Below, piece after piece: positions 9,515 through 19,278 of a stretch of 64,000 nucleotides of DNA. The translations under genes were made by a program, and so were the position numbers. This DNA comes from an uncultured Pseudomonas sp. (GTDB lineage Bacteria > Pseudomonadota > Gammaproteobacteria > Pseudomonadales > Pseudomonadaceae). The stretch is taken from contig NZ_CAMPHI010000012.1 of NCBI RefSeq assembly GCF_946885955.1, positions 1-64,000 of the forward strand. The letters are read 5' to 3'. Within the stretch, counting starts at the first letter, position 1. Each line of letters starts with the position of its first letter. The notes beneath the pieces are model-generated. The model worked only from the letters and a program-made list of their open reading frames with translations. It ran no database searches and was not told the DNA's origin.

Positions 9515-9684
9515 GGCGAGGGAGTGCTCGATCAACTAATCGTTGCTGCGATAACCATCGAAAGCGCTGCCATACACCGGCCTGCTCGACTAAAGAAAAA
9601 TCGAGCAAGGAATCCAGCCCTCGATTGAGCTGGGAGTGAAGGCGATGTTGTAGGTGAATTCCAGTGCCTGAGCGAGACGCATAA

Positions 9685-9716
9685 AAAATCCGATGCCAAA
9701 CTGGCATCGGATTTTG
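9685..9716. terminator. Strong bidirectional terminator hairpin
   Basis: A 14-bp perfect stem (AAAATCCGATGCCA / TGGCATCGGATTTT) with a 3-nt loop at 9699-9701. It lies between the convergent LysR gene and the SPFH gene and can serve both. The rest of 9515-9799 shows no gene. Confidence 0.85.
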
Positions 9717-9799
9717 ATTTCTTGCGGCCAAAGGTCAAGCAAGAGGGCTTAACTGGTCGGCATTAGCCGTTGGGGCGCTTTTCTGGATTAGGGTCAGGC

Positions 9800-11131
9800 T
9801 TATTGCTGCACTTTCAGGTCCAGCGCCAGGTCGCGCGCCGCCTTGGTGGCGAGTACGCCCATCAGTTGACCGATTTCATCCTGGCGACTGCTCGCGCCAT
9901 CCTTGCCAGCCATCATCACGCTGGGTACCGGCGCTTGTGCTGCCGCCTCGGCCCAGACCTTGTTGATCTCGATCAGGGCGTCGAGCTTGGGCTGTAGCGC
10001 GCCGTCGGCCTTGATCACCGCTTCGCGGGCGTAGGCTTCGGCGTCGGCGGTGATCTTGGTGGCGTCGGCGGTGATCGCCGCCTTGTCGCGCAGCAGCTCG
10101 GCGGTCTGCTTCTCGATCTCGGCGCGGCCTTTTTCGCGTTCGGCATTGATGCGCGCCAACTGTTTTTCGGTTTCGGCCTGGGTGGTGCGCTCGATCTGGT
10201 CGCGCAGGGTTTCCTGGCGACGCGCTTCGACTTCCTTTTCGCCGCGGGCGGTGACCAGCAGTTTTTCTTCCTCTTCCTTCAACCGGTTCTGCCGCGCCAC
10301 GGCGAGCTCGGCAAGGGCCTGCTGAACCTTGACCATGCGCTGCTTGTACTGCGGATTAGGGTCGACATTGGTGATGCGCGCTTCGACCACTTCCACGCCG
10401 TACTTGCGGAACTGCTGTTGCTTGCGCACCGGGATGCCTTTGCTGTCCAGGACCTTCTCGGTGATGAACTGACTGACGTTGTTGTCGCCAAATGCGCCTT
10501 GCTCGGGGCCGGCTTGCAGAATAGCGGTCTGGCTCGGCTGGTGGCCGCGCGGGGCGCGGATTTCTCTGCGCTTGATCAGATAGAGGTCGTCGTTGAGCTG
10601 ATTCTCGAACTCAGCGGCGAATTCGCTGCGGGCACCGGCGTAAAAGTCATCCGCGCTCATCAGCGAGGCGGTGGCTTGCAGCGTTTCCTTGATCGCGGGA
10701 ACCAGGGCGGTCTTGATGAAGTTTTCCGGGTTGCGGTACTCCCGGGCAATTTTCAGAAACTCATCGCCGACGGGCAAACGGAACCGAGCGGAGGACTCGA
10801 CCTTGGCGTCGACGTTGCCGAGGAATACGATCGGGAAGGCCTCGATGGTGGCGCTAAGTGAGTCGTTATCGCTGCTGTCGTCGATTGCCAGGGCTTCGGT
10901 GAGGACCGATTGCACACTCAAGGCTTTTTTCCAGGCGGTGGCGCGACCGAACCATTTGGTTGCGTAGCCGACGTCGTCGACCACTTTTTCTTCACCGAAA
11001 ATGGTCCGTACATGAGTGGCAAAACCGGCTTCGTTGTAGAAAAAAACACCGTTGAATATTACGAAGGCCATGGCGACCAGCGATACCGGCGCAATGACAT
11101 ATTTGAACAGGCTTTCCTTGCTGAGCAGCAT
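9800..11131 (-). CDS. SPFH/band-7 membrane protein with long coiled coil
   Basis: 443 residues. One N-terminal membrane segment (residues about 9-32, FKYVIAPVSLVAMAFVIFNG). An SPFH-like domain follows (about 35-250; VESSARFRLPVGDEFLKIAREY; GIPVRKQQQFRKYGVEVVEARITNVDPNP). Then comes a coiled coil rich in Glu/Lys/Arg (about 270-370) and a short C-terminal tail. Members form membrane scaffolds or protease-regulating assemblies. No NfeD or FtsH partner gene is adjacent, so the role is open. It is transcribed alone, with AGGGAAC before the ATG, and ends at the hairpin 9685-9716. Confidence 0.75.
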   Translation of the reverse strand: MLLSKESLFKYVIAPVSLVAMAFVIFNGVFFYNEAGFATHVRTIFGEEKVVDDVGYATKWFGRATAWKKALSVQSVLTEALAIDDSSDNDSLSATIEAFPIVFLGNVDAKVESSARFRLPVGDEFLKIAREYRNPENFIKTALVPAIKETLQATASLMSADDFYAGARSEFAAEFENQLNDDLYLIKRREIRAPRGHQPSQTAILQAGPEQGAFGDNNVSQFITEKVLDSKGIPVRKQQQFRKYGVEVVEARITNVDPNPQYKQRMVKVQQALAELAVARQNRLKEEEEKLLVTARGEKEVEARRQETLRDQIERTTQAETEKQLARINAEREKGRAEIEKQTAELLRDKAAITADATKITADAEAYAREAVIKADGALQPKLDALIEINKVWAEAAAQAPVPSVMMAGKDGASSRQDEIGQLMGVLATKAARDLALDLKVQQ

Positions 11132-11239
11132 GATTGTTCCCTGATGGCATTTTGAGGGCGCAGATGCTGATGGGCGACAGATTGCCCGTCAAGGGCGCCT
11201 GTCGAGCACTTTGTGCGCGCCTTCAAATTCCCAGAAATT

Positions 11240-11959
11240 TCATAGCGGGAAGGGCGTTTGCTCAACGCCATGCTCATCGATTTGCAGCGCCCACCCCTGC
11301 CTGTCCCAGTCGCCCAGCACGATGCGTCGAGCGGCTTGGCCGTCGAGCATGAGTTGGTGCACCGCAGGGCGGTGAGTGTGGCCGTGAATCAGGGTGCGCA
11401 CATCATGGAGGGCCATCACGCGCGACACTTCGTCTGGCGTCACGTCGACGATCTCGCTGGCTTTCATGCGCGTCTGCGTGCGGCTTTCGTTGCGCAGTTT
11501 GCGCGCCAGTTTGTGGCGGGTCGCCAACGGCAGGTTGCGCAGGATAAAAAGCGATAGCGGGTTGCGCAGCCAGCGGCGTAGCTTCATATAAGCAGCGTCC
11601 TGGGTGCAGAGGCTGTCACCGTGCATCAGCAGCACACGCTCGCCGCCCAGTTCGACCACGCTGGGGTCGCTGAGCAGGGTGCAGCCCGCTTCGCGGCAAA
11701 AGGCCTTGCCGAGCATAAAGTCGCGATTGCCATGCATCAGATAGATGCGTGTGCCGCTGTCGCTGCATTGGCGCAGGGCTTGGGCAATCGAACGTTGAAA
11801 GGGGCTCATGGCATCGTCGCCGACCCAGACTTCGAAGAAGTCGCCGAGGATATACAGCGCTTCGGCCTGAATCGCGCGCGTCTCGAGGAAATGCAGAAAC
11901 GCCCGGCTGATATCCGGGCGCTCCTGTTCAAGATGCAGATCGGAGATCAGCAATATCAC
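11240..11959 (-). CDS. lpxH: UDP-2,3-diacylglucosamine diphosphatase
   Basis: 239 residues. Membrane-associated metallophosphoesterase of lipid A synthesis that makes lipid X from UDP-2,3-diacylglucosamine. The five calcineurin-like motifs are intact: SDLHL (D7, H9), GDFFEVW, HGNRDFM, MHGD and HGHTHRPA. Length matches LpxH. The start ATG overlaps the ppiB stop by 4 bp (ATGA), so translation is probably coupled, an arrangement common in pseudomonads. Confidence 0.95.
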   Translation of the reverse strand: MILLISDLHLEQERPDISRAFLHFLETRAIQAEALYILGDFFEVWVGDDAMSPFQRSIAQALRQCSDSGTRIYLMHGNRDFMLGKAFCREAGCTLLSDPSVVELGGERVLLMHGDSLCTQDAAYMKLRRWLRNPLSLFILRNLPLATRHKLARKLRNESRTQTRMKASEIVDVTPDEVSRVMALHDVRTLIHGHTHRPAVHQLMLDGQAARRIVLGDWDRQGWALQIDEHGVEQTPFPL

Positions 11960-12450
11960 TCAACGATCTCGGCACGCTCGATGATCACGTCGTCGACCGG
12001 CACGTCCTGATGGCCGGACTTCATGGTGGTCGGCAGCGCTTTGATCGCGTTGACCACGTCCATGCCTTCGACCACTTCGCCGAATACCGCGTAACCCCAG
12101 CCTTGCACGGTCGGTGCGCTGTGGTCGAGGAAGCTGTTGTCGGCAACGTTGATGAAAAACTGCGCGGATGCCGAGTGCGGCTCCATGGTGCGGGCCATGG
12201 CCACGGTGCCGATCTTGTTGGCGACGCCGTTGTTGGCTTCGTTCTTGATGGGTGCGCGAGTGGCTTTCTGCTTCATGCCCGGCTCGAAACCGCCGCCCTG
12301 GATCATGAAGTTGCTGATAACGCGGTGGAACACGGTGTTGTCGTAATGACCTTCTTTGACGTACTGCTTGAAGTTGGCCACGGTTTCCGGCGCTTTGTCT
12401 TCGAACAGGTTGAGGGTGATGACGCCGTGATTGGTGTGCAGCTTGATCAT
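11956..12450 (-). CDS. ppiB: Cytoplasmic peptidyl-prolyl cis-trans isomerase B (cyclophilin)
   Basis: 164 residues starting [27 protein letters not shown]. Cyclophilin core with [13 protein letters not shown] and the substrate-binding segment [12 protein letters not shown]. There is no signal sequence, so this is the cytoplasmic form. A longer frame to 12669 would run through the glnS promoter region and lacks homologous sequence, so I use the ATG at 12450. First gene of a two-gene unit with lpxH. Confidence 0.95.
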   Translation of the reverse strand: MIKLHTNHGVITLNLFEDKAPETVANFKQYVKEGHYDNTVFHRVISNFMIQGGGFEPGMKQKATRAPIKNEANNGVANKIGTVAMARTMEPHSASAQFFINVADNSFLDHSAPTVQGWGYAVFGEVVEGMDVVNAIKALPTTMKSGHQDVPVDDVIIERAEIVE

Positions 12451-12683
12451 GTAAGTAATCGCTCTGTCGAGAAATCCGTGAGCCGGCTCGATTTCCTTTT
12501 GATTACGCCGCGTTAGCGTTGCGTAATGGGCCTCGAGACGCCTCTTGGGCCTGTCAGGGGGTTGACAGCTTCGGCTATGATAAGCGCTTTGTATAAGCCG
12601 GCCTACCCTGAGCGCTTGTCCACGATACCGCTGCGAGATCGTGAACAGGCTCTGAGCCGTGCCCCGCACTCGTTAAGGACCCC
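12451..12683. other. Divergent promoter region ppiB / glnS
   Basis: 233 bp with no gene. It must hold the promoters of both divergent units. A small dyad GGGGGTTGACAGC near 12556 resembles a -35 (TTGACA) for glnS, with TATGAT at 12573-12578 as a weak -10 (spacing below optimal). Tentative. Confidence 0.4.
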
Positions 12684-14348
12684 ATGAGCAAGCCAGAGAC
12701 TGTCGCCGCTTCGAACTTTCTTCGCCCCATCGTCCAGGCCGATCTGGACTCGGGAAAACACGCCAAGATCGTCACCCGTTTCCCGCCGGAGCCCAATGGC
12801 TACCTGCATATCGGCCATGCCAAGTCGATCTGCCTGAACTTCGGTCTGGCCCGCGAATTCGGCGGCGAGTGCAACCTGCGCTTCGACGACACCAACCCGG
12901 CCAAGGAAGACCAGGAATACATCGACGCGATCAAGAGCGATGTGCAGTGGCTGGGTTTTCAGTGGGCCGGCGAGGAGCGCTACGCCTCCAACTATTTCGA
13001 CCAGTTGCACGCCTGGGCCATCGAGCTGATCAAGGCCGGCAAGGCCTATGTTGACGATTTGTCGCCGGAGCAGGCCCGCGAATACCGCGGCACGCTCAAT
13101 GAACCGGGCAAGAACAGCCCGTTCCGCGAGCGCTCGGTGGAAGAGAACCTCGACCTGTTCGCCCGCATGAAGGCCGGCGAGTTCGCCGATGGCGCTCGCG
13201 CCCTGCGCGCCAAGATCGACATGGCCTCGCCGAACATGAACCTGCGCGACCCGATCCTTTACCGCATTCGCCACGCCCATCACCACCAGACCGGCGACAA
13301 GTGGTGCATCTACCCGAGCTACGACTTCACCCACGGTCAGTCGGACGCCATCGAAGGCATTACCCATTCGATCTGCACCCTGGAGTTCGAAGACCACCGC
13401 CCGCTGTACGAGTGGTTCCTCGAACAACTGCCGGTGCCGGCGCAGCCGCGTCAGTACGAGTTCGCCCGGCTGAATCTGAACTACACCATCACCAGCAAGC
13501 GCAAGCTCAAGCAGCTTGTCGACGAGAAGCACGTCAGCGGCTGGGACGACCCGCGCATGTCGACCCTCAGCGGCTATCGCCGCCGCGGTTACACGCCAGC
13601 ATCGATCCGCACCTTCTGCGACATGATCGGGGTCAACCGCGCCGGCGGCGTGGTGGATATCGGCATGCTCGAATTCGCCATCCGCGAAGACCTCGACGCC
13701 AACGCGGCGCGCGCCATGTGCGTGCTCAAGCCGCTGAAGGTGGTTATCACCAACTACCCCGAAGGCAAGGTTGAAAACCTCGAGCTGCCGCGCCACCCCA
13801 AGCAGGACATGGGCGTGCGCATGCTGCCGTTCAGCCGCGAAATCTATATCGATGCCAGCGACTTCGAAGAAGTCCCGCCGGCCGGCTTCAAGCGCCTGAT
13901 TCCCGGTGGCGAAGCCCGTCTGCGCGGCAGTTATGTGATCCGTGCCGACGAGGCGATCAAGGATGCCGACGGCAATATCGTCGAACTGCGTTGCAGCTAC
14001 GATGAGAACACCCTGGGCAAGAACCCCGAGGGCCGCAAGGTCAAGGGCGTGATCCACTGGGTGCCGGCCGCCGAAAGCGTCGAGTGCGAAGTGCGCCTGT
14101 ACGACCGCCTGTTCCGTTCCGCCAACCCGGAGAAGGACGAAGAGGGCGGCAGCTTCCTCGACAATATCAACCCGGATTCGCTGGTCGTGCTGACCGGTTG
14201 TCGCGCCGAGCCCTCGCTGGCCCAGGCCGCACCTGAAGAACGCTTCCAGTTCGAGCGTGAAGGCTACTTCTGCGCCGATATCAAGGACAGCAAACCGGGC
14301 GCGCCTGTGTTTAACCGTACTGTAACCCTGCGCGATTCCTGGGCTTAA
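12684..14348 (+). CDS. glnS: Glutaminyl-tRNA synthetase
   Basis: 554 residues. Class I synthetase charging tRNA-Gln. HIGH motif at 42-45 within [15 protein letters not shown], the KMSKS-equivalent in TITSKRKLK, and the Gln-specific segment [21 protein letters not shown]-terminal beta-barrel anticodon-binding domains follow from about residue 340 ([18 protein letters not shown]...). Length is typical of GlnRS. The ATG has AAGGAC 6-10 nt upstream. The downstream neighbour is cysS, another synthetase, with a 58-bp gap. Confidence 0.97.
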   Translation: MSKPETVAASNFLRPIVQADLDSGKHAKIVTRFPPEPNGYLHIGHAKSICLNFGLAREFGGECNLRFDDTNPAKEDQEYIDAIKSDVQWLGFQWAGEERYASNYFDQLHAWAIELIKAGKAYVDDLSPEQAREYRGTLNEPGKNSPFRERSVEENLDLFARMKAGEFADGARALRAKIDMASPNMNLRDPILYRIRHAHHHQTGDKWCIYPSYDFTHGQSDAIEGITHSICTLEFEDHRPLYEWFLEQLPVPAQPRQYEFARLNLNYTITSKRKLKQLVDEKHVSGWDDPRMSTLSGYRRRGYTPASIRTFCDMIGVNRAGGVVDIGMLEFAIREDLDANAARAMCVLKPLKVVITNYPEGKVENLELPRHPKQDMGVRMLPFSREIYIDASDFEEVPPAGFKRLIPGGEARLRGSYVIRADEAIKDADGNIVELRCSYDENTLGKNPEGRKVKGVIHWVPAAESVECEVRLYDRLFRSANPEKDEEGGSFLDNINPDSLVVLTGCRAEPSLAQAAPEERFQFEREGYFCADIKDSKPGAPVFNRTVTLRDSWA

Positions 14349-14366
14349 TCGAGCCGGTCGCGCGAT

Positions 14367-14386
14367 CGGGCCAGCTAACTGGCCCG
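14367..14386 (+). promoter_or_regulatory. Hairpin between glnS and cysS, next to the cysS ribosome-binding site
   Basis: An 8-bp perfect stem CGGGCCAG / CTGGCCCG with loop CTAA. GTGGTTTT follows, so there is only a weak U-run. It ends 9 nt before the AAGGA of cysS. It may attenuate read-through or shape translation. Confidence 0.5.
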
Positions 14387-14406
14387 TGGTTTTCCAAGGA
14401 ATGCCG

Positions 14407-15789
14407 ATGCTCTCGATCTACAACACGCTGACCAAAAGCAAAGAAGCCTTCAAGCCGCTGGATGGCAACAAGGTGCGTATGTACGTGTGCGGCATGACCG
14501 TATACGACTACTGCCATATCGGCCACGGCCGTAGCATGGTGGCCTTTGACCTGGTAACCCGCTGGTTGCGCTTTAGCGGTTATGACCTGACCTACGTGCG
14601 CAATATCACCGACATCGAAGACAAGATCATCAATCGGGCTCGGGAGAACGGCGAGCCGTTCGACGCGCTGACCGAACGCATGATCGCTGCGATGCATGAG
14701 GACGAGGCTCGTCTCAATATCCTCAAGCCCGACATGGAACCGCGTGCCACGGACCATATTCCGGGCATGTTGAGCATGATCCAGACCTTGATCGACAAAG
14801 GTTACGCCTACGCCCCAGGCAATGGCGATGTGTACTACCGCGTCGCCAAGTTCATGGGTTACGGCAAGCTGTCGCGCAAGAAGATCGAGGACCTGCGTAT
14901 CGGCGCGCGCATCGAGGTCGACGAAGCCAAGCAGGACCCGCTGGACTTCGTCCTGTGGAAAGGCGTGAAGCCGGGCGAACCGAGCTGGGAGTCGCCCTGG
15001 GGGGCGGGCCGCCCTGGCTGGCATATCGAATGCTCGGTGATGTCGACCTGCTGCCTGGGCGAGACCTTCGACATTCATGGCGGCGGCAGCGACCTGGAGT
15101 TCCCGCACCATGAAAACGAAATCGCCCAGAGCGAGGCGGCCACCGGCAAGCCATACGCCAGCACCTGGATGCACTGCGGGATGATTCGCATCAACGGCGA
15201 GAAGATGTCCAAGTCGTTGAACAACTTCTTCACCATTCGCGATGTGCTGGAGAAGTACCACCCGGAGGTGGTGCGCTACCTGCTGGTGTCCAGCCACTAC
15301 CGCAGCCCGATCAACTACTCTGAAGAAAGCCTCAAGGACGCCAAGAGCGCTCTGGAGCGCTTCTACAACGCGCTTAAAGGTCTGCCGGACGCAGCACCGG
15401 CTGGCGGCGAAGCCTTTGTCGAGCGCTTTACCTCGGCCATGAACGATGACTTTGGTACGCCGGAAGCCTGCGCCGTGCTGTTCGAACTGGCCCGCGAGAT
15501 CAACCGCCTGCGTGAAACCGATGTGCGTGCAGCTGCCGGTTTGGCGGCGCGCCTGAAGGAGCTGGCCGGGGTGCTTGGCGTGCTGCAGCTTGAGCCCGAG
15601 GCATTTCTCCAGGCCGGCCCTGCCGGCAAGGTCGATGCAGTGCAGGTCGAGGCGTTGATCGCCGCGCGTCTGCAAGCCCGCGCCGAGAAGAACTGGGGCG
15701 AATCCGACCGCATCCGCGACGAGCTCACTGCCATGGGCGTGGTGCTGGAAGACGGCAAGGGCGGCACGACCTGGCGCCTGGCCGAGTAA
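14407..15789 (+). CDS. cysS: Cysteinyl-tRNA synthetase
   Basis: 460 residues. Class I synthetase with the zinc ligand C28 in [14 protein letters not shown] at 37-40 and the KMSKS loop intact ([11 protein letters not shown]). The sequence [26 protein letters not shown] supplies further zinc ligands. I start at ATG 14407 (AAGGA 6 nt upstream). The earlier GTG 14386 and ATG 14401 lie in or immediately after the hairpin and ribosome site. It ends at a strong terminator. Confidence 0.96.
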   Translation: MLSIYNTLTKSKEAFKPLDGNKVRMYVCGMTVYDYCHIGHGRSMVAFDLVTRWLRFSGYDLTYVRNITDIEDKIINRARENGEPFDALTERMIAAMHEDEARLNILKPDMEPRATDHIPGMLSMIQTLIDKGYAYAPGNGDVYYRVAKFMGYGKLSRKKIEDLRIGARIEVDEAKQDPLDFVLWKGVKPGEPSWESPWGAGRPGWHIECSVMSTCCLGETFDIHGGGSDLEFPHHENEIAQSEAATGKPYASTWMHCGMIRINGEKMSKSLNNFFTIRDVLEKYHPEVVRYLLVSSHYRSPINYSEESLKDAKSALERFYNALKGLPDAAPAGGEAFVERFTSAMNDDFGTPEACAVLFELAREINRLRETDVRAAAGLAARLKELAGVLGVLQLEPEAFLQAGPAGKVDAVQVEALIAARLQARAEKNWGESDRIRDELTAMGVVLEDGKGGTTWRLAE

Positions 15790-15812
15790 TAAAGCCGTGC
15801 TACGCAATGCGA

Positions 15813-15848
15813 TGCTGCTCACTTAAACCAGTGAGCGGCATTTTTTTA
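15813..15848 (+). terminator. Rho-independent terminator of cysS
   Basis: Stem TGCTGCTCAC / GTGAGCGGCA (one G-T pair), 8-nt loop, then a run of seven T. Confidence 0.9.
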
Positions 15849-15891
15849 TATTCGGGTGCCGAGATAAAGGCTTTGCTTGCACCTGCTTCGC

Positions 15892-15988
15892 TCCCGGATT
15901 GCGCTGACGCTTATTCGGGCTACGGACTTTGGGTAGGCGGCAAGGCACGATTTCCGTAGCCCGAATAAGCCTTTGGCGCAATCCGGGA
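15892..15988. repeat. Inverted pair of REP-like elements
   Basis: The left arm at 15892-15926 (TCCCGGATTGCGC...GGGCTACGGA) and the right arm at 15953-15988 (TCCGTAGCCCG...GCAATCCGGGA) are near-perfect complements, each about 35 bp, 26 bp apart. The unit GTAGCCCGAATAAGC..GCAATCCGGG is a familiar intergenic repeat in pseudomonads. A related unit occurs at 1894 and a fragment (CCCGGATTGCGCTGACGC) near 54642. Confidence 0.75.
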
Positions 15989-16015
15989 CGCTTTTGTCGA
16001 CGCCAAACTCTCTGC

Positions 16016-16044
16016 GTAAAAACGGCGCCCACGAGGGGCGCCGT
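16016..16044 (-). terminator. Rho-independent terminator of the M14 carboxypeptidase gene
   Basis: On the reverse strand, stem ACGGCGCCC / GGGCGCCGT with a 5-nt loop is followed by TTTTTACG. Confidence 0.8.
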
Positions 16045-16135
16045 GAAGTGGCTCAATGGCAGCGACGTAATGCCCAAAGAGCTTGGGCACCAGCGGCGTT
16101 GCAACGCGTTGAGAAAATCGCGCGCGTAGCGCCTG

Positions 16136-18319
16136 TTAGCGAATATCCACGGTGTAATCCTCCACCTCGCCATAGTTGAAGGTGCCGCATGGCGTGGGCG
16201 CGCTGTTGTAGCGCATGGCCACGCGCATCCGGGTTTTGCCCAAGGCGGTACCCGCGGGGATAGTCAGGTTGCCGGTCACCATACTGGAGCGCGCGCGGCC
16301 GGAGCTGAACACTTCTTCGTTGCTGTCGAAAGTGCCGTTACGGTTCAGGTCGATCCAGACCTTCCAGTACTCGTTGTACGAGCGCCCGGAGAACTGCGGC
16401 GTCAGGCTCAGGCTATTGGCGCCGCGGATCAGCGGGACGATATCGCCGGTAAAGTCCGAGTATTGGCTCGATCCCGAGGTTTTCGCGAAACCACCCAGCG
16501 CGACCCGGCCGATCCACTCCTCGTTGGCATTACCGCTGCCCGCTGCGCAATAGCTCAGCGGCGGTTCGCCACCATCCTCGCCTATCACCAGGAATGCCGC
16601 CGTCACTGCGCCCCAGGTGCCCGAGGTATCGCGACTGCGCACATACACCATATGTTTGCCGAGCGCCAAATCGCCCGTATAGATGGTACCGGTCAGCGCC
16701 TCGGTCTTGCCGTTGAAGCTGCCATCCTGCGCTTGTAGAGGGATGGCGCTGGCGCCGGCCTCCCAGGGCGCTTTATCGATGTAGTATTCGGCCGCGGCGA
16801 TGTTCTGCGTCGTTTCGGTGCCACCGCTGTTATTGAAGCGCGTATCGGTCGCGCTGGCGCTCAGGGTCACTGCTGTTCCTGCGGGTACGCCTGCGCCAGA
16901 GGCTGCGCCGCTCAGGCCCACCGCGGTGATATCCGGCCCGCCCGGGGTGATGTAAGGCGTGCGCACCACCTTGGCGGCATAGATAAGCGCCGGCAGGTTG
17001 CCCGGTTTGACGGTGTTCTCGTAGGTCGTGCAGTTCTGGAAGAACTGGGTGCCCAGTTCGAAGGTATAGGCCGCCACGCCCAGCTCGCCGTAGCTGATGC
17101 CATCACTGGTGCCGTCGGTGGGGTAGAGGCCGATGGATTGCTGCGGCGCATAGCCGTTGAAGTACGCGAACTTGCGCCCCAGGGTTTGCAATGCCGAGCC
17201 ATTGGGGGCCGGTTGGCTGGTATCGCCCCAGGGCCAGAGCACCAGCTGGCTGTAGCTGTGAATATCCAGGTGGATACCACTGGTGTCGCTCGGTGCGGGG
17301 TCGTTCGGGCCGGCGCCTCGGCGATCGGGCCAGATGGTGCGCAGGTAGCTCTCCAGCGCCTGGATCTCCGGCTCGGACCCGGCGCTGGGGCCCCGATAGG
17401 TCTCGTCGCACTGGCTACCGCTGGAACCCTCACCGTTGGTGCTGTTCCAGCCAAAGGTGAAGTTGCGGTTGAGGTCGGCGCCGCGGCTGTTGCTGTTGGC
17501 GCCGCAATAGTTCTGGTTGGCGTTCTTGCGCCAAGATAAGCCCGCTTCGGCCTTTTTCCGTCCGTCCGGGTTGCTCTGTAACAGTAGATGCACTTCGTGG
17601 TGATCGAGGATCCAGGTCGCGTCGGCATTGACGCCGTAGCCCTCCACCAGCCAGCGGGCGAAGTCCAGGGCCAAGGGGGCCGTGGTGTATTCGCGGGCAT
17701 GAATGGCGCTGTTGATGAACAGCTTTGGCTTGTCGCCGCCAATCGCCTTGTTGGTCAGCTTGAGTACACGCATGTCGTAGCCGCCCAGTCCCTGGGACTG
17801 CTGCCATGAGTCGCCAATCTTGAACCATTCCGCCAGGTTCGGTTTGCTCGCGGCCATATTGGCGGCCACGGCAAAGGTTTCTTCCACTGTTTCATAACAG
17901 GAATAGCCCGGAATGCTGGCAATACCCATATCCGCCATGGTCGATACCGAGCCGTCATTGGACTGCATATTGTTCTGCAGCTTGGACAGTACGCTGTTGC
18001 GCTTTTCGATAAACTCCGTTGCCGGCGAAAAGGTGAAGTCGAAAACCCGGAGTTTCTCCATCTCCTTGTCGGTCAACTCCATGATCAAATAGCCATCGTC
18101 AAAGTGTGACTCCAGCAATTGCCCGTGAAAACTGATAGCCGCCTTGCGCGCAATATCCAGATTGGGGAAATAAGCCTTGTAAACGCGGTTATCGGCTTTT
18201 TCCTGTTCGAGCAACATGAAGGCTTCATGTTTGTCGTTGGCATATGCGAAATAAGGCGAGGCGAATAACGACGCGGCGACAATGGCCGTTAACGGTAACG
18301 CTTTTTTTTTGAATTTCAT
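16136..18319 (-). CDS. Secreted zinc carboxypeptidase (M14) with C-terminal GEVED domain
   Basis: 727 residues. Signal peptide with likely cleavage after AYA (27). Propeptide-like region to about 125. Catalytic M14 domain: zinc ligands H207 and E210 in SAIHAREYTT, H354 in LDIHSYS, substrate residues in NPDG (250-253) and DLNRNF (282-287), general base E421 in TFELGTQFF. An Ig-like linker (about 465-585) precedes a C-terminal GEVED-type beta domain ending GEVEDYTVDIR. All catalytic residues are present, so an active extracellular peptidase is expected. The GEVED domain is typical of secreted marine/Vibrio-like proteases. It sits at the edge of the accessory block and may be acquired. Substrate unknown. 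Confidence 0.9.
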   Translation of the reverse strand: MKFKKKALPLTAIVAASLFASPYFAYANDKHEAFMLLEQEKADNRVYKAYFPNLDIARKAAISFHGQLLESHFDDGYLIMELTDKEMEKLRVFDFTFSPATEFIEKRNSVLSKLQNNMQSNDGSVSTMADMGIASIPGYSCYETVEETFAVAANMAASKPNLAEWFKIGDSWQQSQGLGGYDMRVLKLTNKAIGGDKPKLFINSAIHAREYTTAPLALDFARWLVEGYGVNADATWILDHHEVHLLLQSNPDGRKKAEAGLSWRKNANQNYCGANSNSRGADLNRNFTFGWNSTNGEGSSGSQCDETYRGPSAGSEPEIQALESYLRTIWPDRRGAGPNDPAPSDTSGIHLDIHSYSQLVLWPWGDTSQPAPNGSALQTLGRKFAYFNGYAPQQSIGLYPTDGTSDGISYGELGVAAYTFELGTQFFQNCTTYENTVKPGNLPALIYAAKVVRTPYITPGGPDITAVGLSGAASGAGVPAGTAVTLSASATDTRFNNSGGTETTQNIAAAEYYIDKAPWEAGASAIPLQAQDGSFNGKTEALTGTIYTGDLALGKHMVYVRSRDTSGTWGAVTAAFLVIGEDGGEPPLSYCAAGSGNANEEWIGRVALGGFAKTSGSSQYSDFTGDIVPLIRGANSLSLTPQFSGRSYNEYWKVWIDLNRNGTFDSNEEVFSSGRARSSMVTGNLTIPAGTALGKTRMRVAMRYNSAPTPCGTFNYGEVEDYTVDIR

Positions 18320-18723
18320 TTCAGTTCCCTGTGACGGATATTATTCCTGACGAGCGTTCCGAATGAGAACGCCTGGCTGGGCGTTGCCCTTGTGGAGCAA
18401 GCCTTTCGAGTGCAACCAATGAAATCCTCGACTGCTACCGCACTCCGACAGAACGACGCGTCTGGTTATTGCCGCAGGCTGGGGAAGCAGAGAGATTTTT
18501 GAAAGTAGAGGGGGTTCTATAGGCTGTCAAACATGGCGCTCGAGCCAAGATGAAACTGCTGTCAAAGTGCCTGTATGACAGTGAATCGCCAAGTATTTGG
18601 CCGTTGCGCGGGAAGTGCGACATAATCGTTCGCCAAATCGACATTATCTGGTTGTCTGCCGTTTTGACGAATAATGTCCCCTAACTTTAGTTTGTTTATT
18701 TGCTTATCGGCGGGGCTGTGAAT
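18320..18723. other. Divergent intergenic region with two small dyads
   Basis: About 400 bp without a gene. GCGTTC-N7-GAACGC lies at 18354-18372, some 35 bp before the M14 gene start. GACATTAT (18640-18647) and ATAATGTC (18671-18678) form an 8-bp dyad with a 23-bp spacer before the small exported-protein gene. Base composition is less GC-rich than in the flanking genes. Both dyads are candidates for operators only. Confidence 0.45.
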
Positions 18724-19209
18724 ATGGGCGATAGTTACCTTTATAGGGCGTTTTCAAAACCTCAAGTTCTATTAGCGAGCATTCTGTTTTTCATGTTTCT
18801 TGCGCTGCCTCACAGTTATGCCGCCGAGGAAGCTGAGCCGGGCGCGCAGAGCATGGCGAGGGAATTTCTCCAGCTACGCCAGATCAAAGGTCACTTCGAA
18901 GGGGGCGTCTGGAACGACGCGGTCGACAAGTGGCAGGGCGATAAGCATCGCCTGCTGCAAAGGGCGCTGGCACTCATGCTGCGAGACGCCTACAGCGCGC
19001 AACAGATACGGGACTTGCTGGGTGAGCCGGACAGCATCTTGCCAGTATCGGCGGCCGAGTATGCGCAAACACTTGAACACACCGATTGGCGAGGCGTGCC
19101 ATCCGGCGAGCTCTGGGCTTATTACTGGCGAGGTGCGCATGATCAACTGATCGTCGCTGTAGCGCAGCAGCAGGTTACCGCAGGCGGTTGGCTGATGGCC
19201 TGGGAGTAA
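18724..19209 (+). CDS. Small exported protein of unknown function
   Basis: 161 residues from the ATG at 18724, which has GGGG 8 nt upstream. A TTG at 18700 and a GTG at 18718 are less likely. N-terminal membrane or signal segment (PQVLLASILFFMFLALPHSYA), likely cleaved before AEEAEPG. The mature part is helical, with LMLRDAYSAQQIRDLLGEPDSIL resembling the OmlA/SmpA-type LGxPD turn, and WAYYWRGAHDQLIVAV near the end. I do not recognise a family. The hydrolase gene follows 69 bp downstream on the same strand. Confidence 0.7.
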   Translation: MGDSYLYRAFSKPQVLLASILFFMFLALPHSYAAEEAEPGAQSMAREFLQLRQIKGHFEGGVWNDAVDKWQGDKHRLLQRALALMLRDAYSAQQIRDLLGEPDSILPVSAAEYAQTLEHTDWRGVPSGELWAYYWRGAHDQLIVAVAQQQVTAGGWLMAWE

Positions 19210-19278
19210 GCGCCCGAGCGCCGGCAACGTTCGGCTTCAGCAGTTATTTCACCAGTGCCATCCAGGAAGGGCGAGCCA

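Noticed and set aside
12603..15822. Long reverse-strand frames opposite glnS and cysS (484 and 503 codons)
   Set aside because: Shadow frames of two certain synthetase genes, with the same antisense composition and no ribosome site or domain.
18435..18644. 69-codon reverse frame in the M14 upstream region
   Set aside because: No ribosome site, no homology and cysteine/serine-rich random composition; it overlaps the candidate promoter region.
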